Shown: positions 5,347 to 7,537 of the stretch, piece by piece
Position numbering within the stretch: the first letter of the stretch is position 1
Layout: every line of letters starts with the position of its first letter
Origin: Planctomycetota bacterium
GTDB lineage: Bacteria; Planctomycetota; Brocadiia; JAJRTI01
Length of the DNA: 7,537 bases
Assembly (NCBI GenBank): GCA_024278415.1
Contig: JAJRTI010000745.1
Span: 1-7,537, forward strand
Direction: 5' to 3'
The notes under the pieces: generated by a model
The model's database searches: none
The model's input: only the letters and a program-made list of their open reading frames with translations
Told to the model about the DNA's origin: nothing
Translations under genes and position numbers: made by a program

Positions 5347-6943
5347 ATGCCGAGGCCATCAACTTGTGCCAAATGTCGAGCATGTCGGGCCACTTGACGA
5401 TGACGTAGTACACGCCGCTGGAGACGATGACCAGGATCGCCACGACTTGCCCGAAGTGTAAGAGCGCGGCTTTCGCACCGTGGGGCTGATCGTTGCCGAG
5501 ATACGCGCGGCTGTGGTTGAGGATGAAGAACCCGATGTAGGCGATGGGCAGCAAGAGGCCGCAGACGGCGGAGGTCGGCACGACCACCCAAAAGGCCATC
5601 TTGCCCCACCAGATGACCCCGATGAAGGCCGGCGCGGGGAGGAGGCAGGCGAGCCGGTAGGCCCATCCGCCCGGCTCGATGCGGAAGATCTCGCAGAAGG
5701 CGAAGCCGCTCACCAGCATGTGCAAGGTGATCGTGCTGAGCGCCATGCCGAGGATGCCCAAGCCAAAGACGTAGCGCGCCAGGGCTTCGGGCATGCCCGC
5801 GTGGACGAACATGGCCGCGGCCTTGGGCGCAAAGAGGAAGGCCTTGCCCTGCCCGAATCCCGCCGGGTTGTAGATCGTGCTGCCCGCGGCGATGATCATG
5901 AGCGACGTGGCCAGCGTGTAGGGGATGAACATGCCAGTGATCAAGTCGAACTTGGCCAGCCCGCGGTGCTCCTTGCCCCAGCCGCGGGCCAGCAACGTGT
6001 AGGGGTAGAGGAACGTCATGTTGATGCCCACCGCCGCGGCGAGCGCGGCCATGAGGATGGAGAAGTCTCGCCCGCCGGTGGGGATGCGCCGCGGGATGAA
6101 TCCCCGCGCCACCTTGCCCCACTCGACCTTGCCCTTGGCCGTCTGCGCGATGACCACGACCGCGAACGCCGCGACGATCATCCACACGAGGAATTTGAGC
6201 GCACGCTCGTAGATCCGCACCCCGCGCCGGCCGCTGCCATAGCTCCAAGTGATCGCGGTCGAGATGATGAGCACCACGACCCCGATGGACAGCAGCAGAA
6301 TGTTCCGGTACGTCGCAGCCTCGTCCCACTGGAGCCAGGCCCAGTTCAGCGAGTTCACCTTGGCCATAATGGCCTGGACCTGGCCGGTGCTGAGCACCTT
6401 GCCCACGATCGCCTGCGGCTCCTTCCCAATGATGAACTCCGCCATGCCCGCAGCCAGGGCGTACTGCGGCAGGTGCCAAATGATCGTGGCCAAGAGCGTT
6501 GCAATGGCCCAAGCCCACGCGACGCTGGGGTGTGCGTACCGGCGCAACGCGTCGAACGGCCGCATCTGGCTCGACAGCGTCTGGTGCGCCATGGCCGAGA
6601 GCACGATGATGCCGAGCAGCATGGCCAGTGGCTGCACCCACAGGAACTCGTACTGCAAGTAAGCGCCCAGGAATAGCGACGCTCCCGCGCTGCCCCCGCC
6701 CAGCGTCATCGCGCTTTGGAGGAAGCCGGGGCCAGTCTTGGACCAGTAGCCGCGGCATCGGCCGAAGAAGCCGCGAGCCGCGATCTCGCCCAGCTCCTGC
6801 CGCTCACGCGCGAGGGCCTCCGGGTCGGCCTTGGTGAACATCGGCAGGCCCTTGGCCAAGTCGATGCTATCGTCCGTGGGCGCCAACTCGGCTTCGGATG
6901 CTTGCAGAGCCTCAGGCGTGGGAGTCGTTGCGTTGTCGTTCAT
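5345..6943 (-). CDS. Nramp-superfamily membrane transporter with non-canonical metal site
   Basis: This 532-residue inner-membrane protein has eleven likely membrane helices in the Nramp (PF01566) layout: about 74-98, 100-122, 141-171, 213-235, 249-268, 294-319 and five more to the C-terminus. It starts with GPG (71-73) before helix 1, as in MntH/DMT1. The usual DPGN, whose Asp and Asn coordinate Mn2+ or Fe2+, would fall on residues 82-85, which read GGGS here. Helix 6 has INMTFLYPY instead of the MPHN pattern; a Met may remain. The substrate may therefore not be a transition metal; the known Nramp-related Mg2+ and Al3+ transporters also differ from DPGN. A soluble N-terminus of about 70 residues and a long loop after helix 3 (about 173-212) make it larger than typical MntH (about 420). 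The ATG at 6943 is chosen for its AGGAGG site; the frame is open further upstream without support. It ends in TAG. Confidence 0.83.
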   Translation of the reverse strand: MNDNATTPTPEALQASEAELAPTDDSIDLAKGLPMFTKADPEALARERQELGEIAARGFFGRCRGYWSKTGPGFLQSAMTLGGGSAGASLFLGAYLQYEFLWVQPLAMLLGIIVLSAMAHQTLSSQMRPFDALRRYAHPSVAWAWAIATLLATIIWHLPQYALAAGMAEFIIGKEPQAIVGKVLSTGQVQAIMAKVNSLNWAWLQWDEAATYRNILLLSIGVVVLIISTAITWSYGSGRRGVRIYERALKFLVWMIVAAFAVVVIAQTAKGKVEWGKVARGFIPRRIPTGGRDFSILMAALAAAVGINMTFLYPYTLLARGWGKEHRGLAKFDLITGMFIPYTLATSLMIIAAGSTIYNPAGFGQGKAFLFAPKAAAMFVHAGMPEALARYVFGLGILGMALSTITLHMLVSGFAFCEIFRIEPGGWAYRLACLLPAPAFIGVIWWGKMAFWVVVPTSAVCGLLLPIAYIGFFILNHSRAYLGNDQPHGAKAALLHFGQVVAILVIVSSGVYYVIVKWPDMLDIWHKLMASA

Positions 6944-6948
6944 AGGAT

Positions 6949-6954
6949 CCTCCT
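6949..6954 (-). promoter_or_regulatory. Ribosome binding site of the transporter gene
   Basis: On the minus strand AGGAGG lies five bases before the ATG at 6943. It is a full consensus Shine-Dalgarno, the best in the window, and settles the start against in-frame upstream ATG codons such as those at 7126 and 7096. Confidence 0.85.
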
Positions 6955-7176
6955 GGCTTGGGGGCGCCCAATGATGCCCTGTCGCGCCGGGGAAATCAAA
7001 CGGCCGGGCAGCGAAGCAGACAGCCGCGCCAGGGTCAGGCAAGGGCGCACAAAAAGGGGTGGCTTTTGCCCGACCGGGGTATGCCCACTTCGCTCCCATG
7101 GCCTGTGGGTCTCGCTTGAGTGGCACGCCACCACGGGGCCTGGCCCCTGCCCTTTACCCACAACTTGACCAGAGAT
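6955..7176. other. Non-coding leader/promoter region of the transporter gene
   Basis: No credible gene is seen here. The stretch should carry the promoter and leader of the minus-strand transporter gene, but I found no clear -35/-10 pair. It holds several small inverted repeats: a two-tier stem with GGGC/GCCC (7043-7046 and 7068-7071) enclosing AAAAG/CTTTT (7052-7056 and 7063-7067); GTGGC/GCCAC at 7120-7131; and GGGGCC/GGCCCC at 7135-7147 with a single base between. The first could fold in the leader transcript. I could not match it to a known riboswitch. Confidence 0.35.
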
Positions 7177-7197
7177 GCCACTGCCATGCGCAGTGGC
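7177..7197. repeat. Palindromic repeat, copy 1
   Basis: GCCACTGC and GCAGTGGC form a perfect 8-bp stem with the 5-base loop CATGC. The 19-base core CCACTGCCATGCGCAGTGG returns 68 bases later with one loop base changed. It resembles a dispersed intergenic palindrome or a paired operator. It lies about 235 bases upstream of the transporter start. Confidence 0.75.
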
Positions 7198-7245
7198 GCG
7201 TCACGCTGGCCATCTACTCGACGTCGCCAGAACGGAGAGCGAATC

Positions 7246-7264
7246 CCACTGCCTTGCGCAGTGG
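7246..7264. repeat. Palindromic repeat, copy 2
   Basis: CCACTGC and GCAGTGG form a perfect 7-bp stem around CTTGC. It has the same orientation as the first copy and is identical except for one T for A change in the loop. The flanks on both sides are unrelated between the copies, so the 19-base palindrome itself is the repeated unit. Confidence 0.75.
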
Positions 7265-7393
7265 ATCGTTAGTGCCTTAAGCATTCGTAGCCGCGACGAA
7301 AAACAAGAAGTTGCGTAGGCTCTCTGCACAGCGCGCCATCGGGACGAGGCGTTACGGGCGTTCGGTTTGCGGCGTACGGGCCGCGGCGAGGCG
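7265..7393. other. Non-coding spacer without recognised gene
   Basis: I see no gene or promoter I can support. The only regularity is a 9-base direct repeat, CGAGGCGTT, at 7345-7353 and 7387-7395; the second copy runs into the left arm of the terminal inverted-repeat element, so this spacer may belong to the same repeat unit. Confidence 0.3.
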
Positions 7394-7537
7394 TTTTGGA
7401 GTGCGGCGGCTTGACGCCGCTTTTCCTCGGCAGCGCGCGCATGTCTACGCGAACGCAAATTCGCGCAAGCCGCGCGCATGCAGCAAAAGCGCCGTCGCCG
7501 CCCGCCTTGCGGCGGGCTCTGCCGGCGCACTCCAAAA
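7394..7537. repeat. Nested inverted-repeat element of 144 bases
   Basis: The outer arms are 7394-7410 and 7521-7537. They match at 16 of 17 positions, with the outer 11 bases (TTTTGGAGTGC / GCACTCCAAAA) perfect. Inside, 7413-7424 (GACGCCGCTTTT) pairs with 7485-7496 (AAAAGCGCCGTC) at 11 of 12. Between these right-hand arms sits a perfect 7-bp hairpin, GCCCGCC-TTGC-GGCGGGC (7500-7517). The centre has a CGCGAA/TTCGCG hairpin (7448-7465) and CGCGCGCATG twice (7434-7443, 7471-7480). An alternative left fold, GCGGC-TTGAC-GCCGC followed by TTTT (7406-7424), looks like a short terminator. No coding is credible: the weak open frames here are by-products. It could be a mobile or dispersed structured repeat. 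It ends at the last base of the window, so its right boundary cannot be seen. Confidence 0.75.

Noticed and set aside
5480..6676. Plus-strand open frame of 398 codons opposite the transporter
   Set aside because: Its composition is dominated by Arg, Asp, His and Glu, the complement of hydrophobic helix codons; the minus strand has the recognisable membrane protein.
4776..6758. Very long open frame on the minus strand (660 codons)
   Set aside because: It runs antisense through the propeller gene and out of frame through the transporter gene. Its translation is rich in Arg, His, Gly and Ala with no domain pattern, as expected for shadow frames in GC-rich DNA.
7043..7071. Manganese (yybP-ykoY) riboswitch before the transporter
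   Set aside because: I looked for its conserved loop sequences on the minus strand and found none; only simple inverted repeats are present.
7201..7535. Overlapping minus-strand open frames of about 90-110 codons
   Set aside because: They translate the nested palindrome and its flank, have no ribosome binding site and show no recognisable domain.
7394..7537. tRNA or known structured RNA from the branched fold
   Set aside because: Stem lengths, the lack of a TPsiC-like loop sequence and of a CCA-proximal acceptor layout do not fit a tRNA; I could not match any known RNA family.

Overview
The window is GC-rich bacterial DNA from a metagenome-like, heterotrophic, Gram-negative-type lineage. 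I favour the PVC group (Planctomycetota, Verrucomicrobiota, Lentisphaerota). The reasons are a secreted DUF6807 ('PmoA-family') protein, an anti-sigma factor fused to a PQQ-type propeller, a Tat-leader AmrS radical SAM protein, a non-canonical Nramp transporter, and hairpin-rich intergenic repeats. This placement is inference from gene content, not a database result. I see no tRNA, rRNA, CRISPR array, transposase or phage gene.

Layout, left to right. (1) The 3' part of a sugar phosphate isomerase/epimerase TIM barrel (3-620, +). (2) An inverted array of degenerate heptamers (626-697) lying just before (3) an AmmeMemoRadiSam-type radical SAM gene with a twin-arginine leader (713-1861, +). (4) A short spacer with two small palindromes. 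(5) A secreted DUF6807 gene (2020-3321, +) with a good ribosome binding site and signal peptide, interrupted at codon 40 by an in-frame TAG. (6) An ECF sigma factor (3346-3894, +). (7) Its probable partner (3953-5317, +), a zinc-binding anti-sigma domain joined through one membrane helix to an eight-bladed PQQ-like propeller. (8) On the minus strand and convergent, an Nramp-superfamily transporter (5345-6943) that lacks the DPGN metal-binding motif. (9) About 590 bases of non-coding DNA (6944-7537) holding two copies of a 19-base palindrome and, at the right edge, a 144-base nested inverted-repeat element.

How the genes may work together. The sigma and anti-sigma genes form a plausible signalling pair: the propeller would sit outside the inner membrane and the zinc domain inside, holding the sigma factor. 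The DUF6807 gene ends 24 bases before the sigma gene and may share its transcript. The isomerase and DUF6807 protein suggest carbohydrate-related metabolism. The AmrS protein and the transporter have no obvious partner here.

The items most worth a second look are the in-frame TAG in an otherwise intact secreted-protein gene, the nested-palindrome element at the right edge, the heptamer inverted array touching the AmrS start, the Tat leader on a radical SAM enzyme, and the altered metal site of the transporter.
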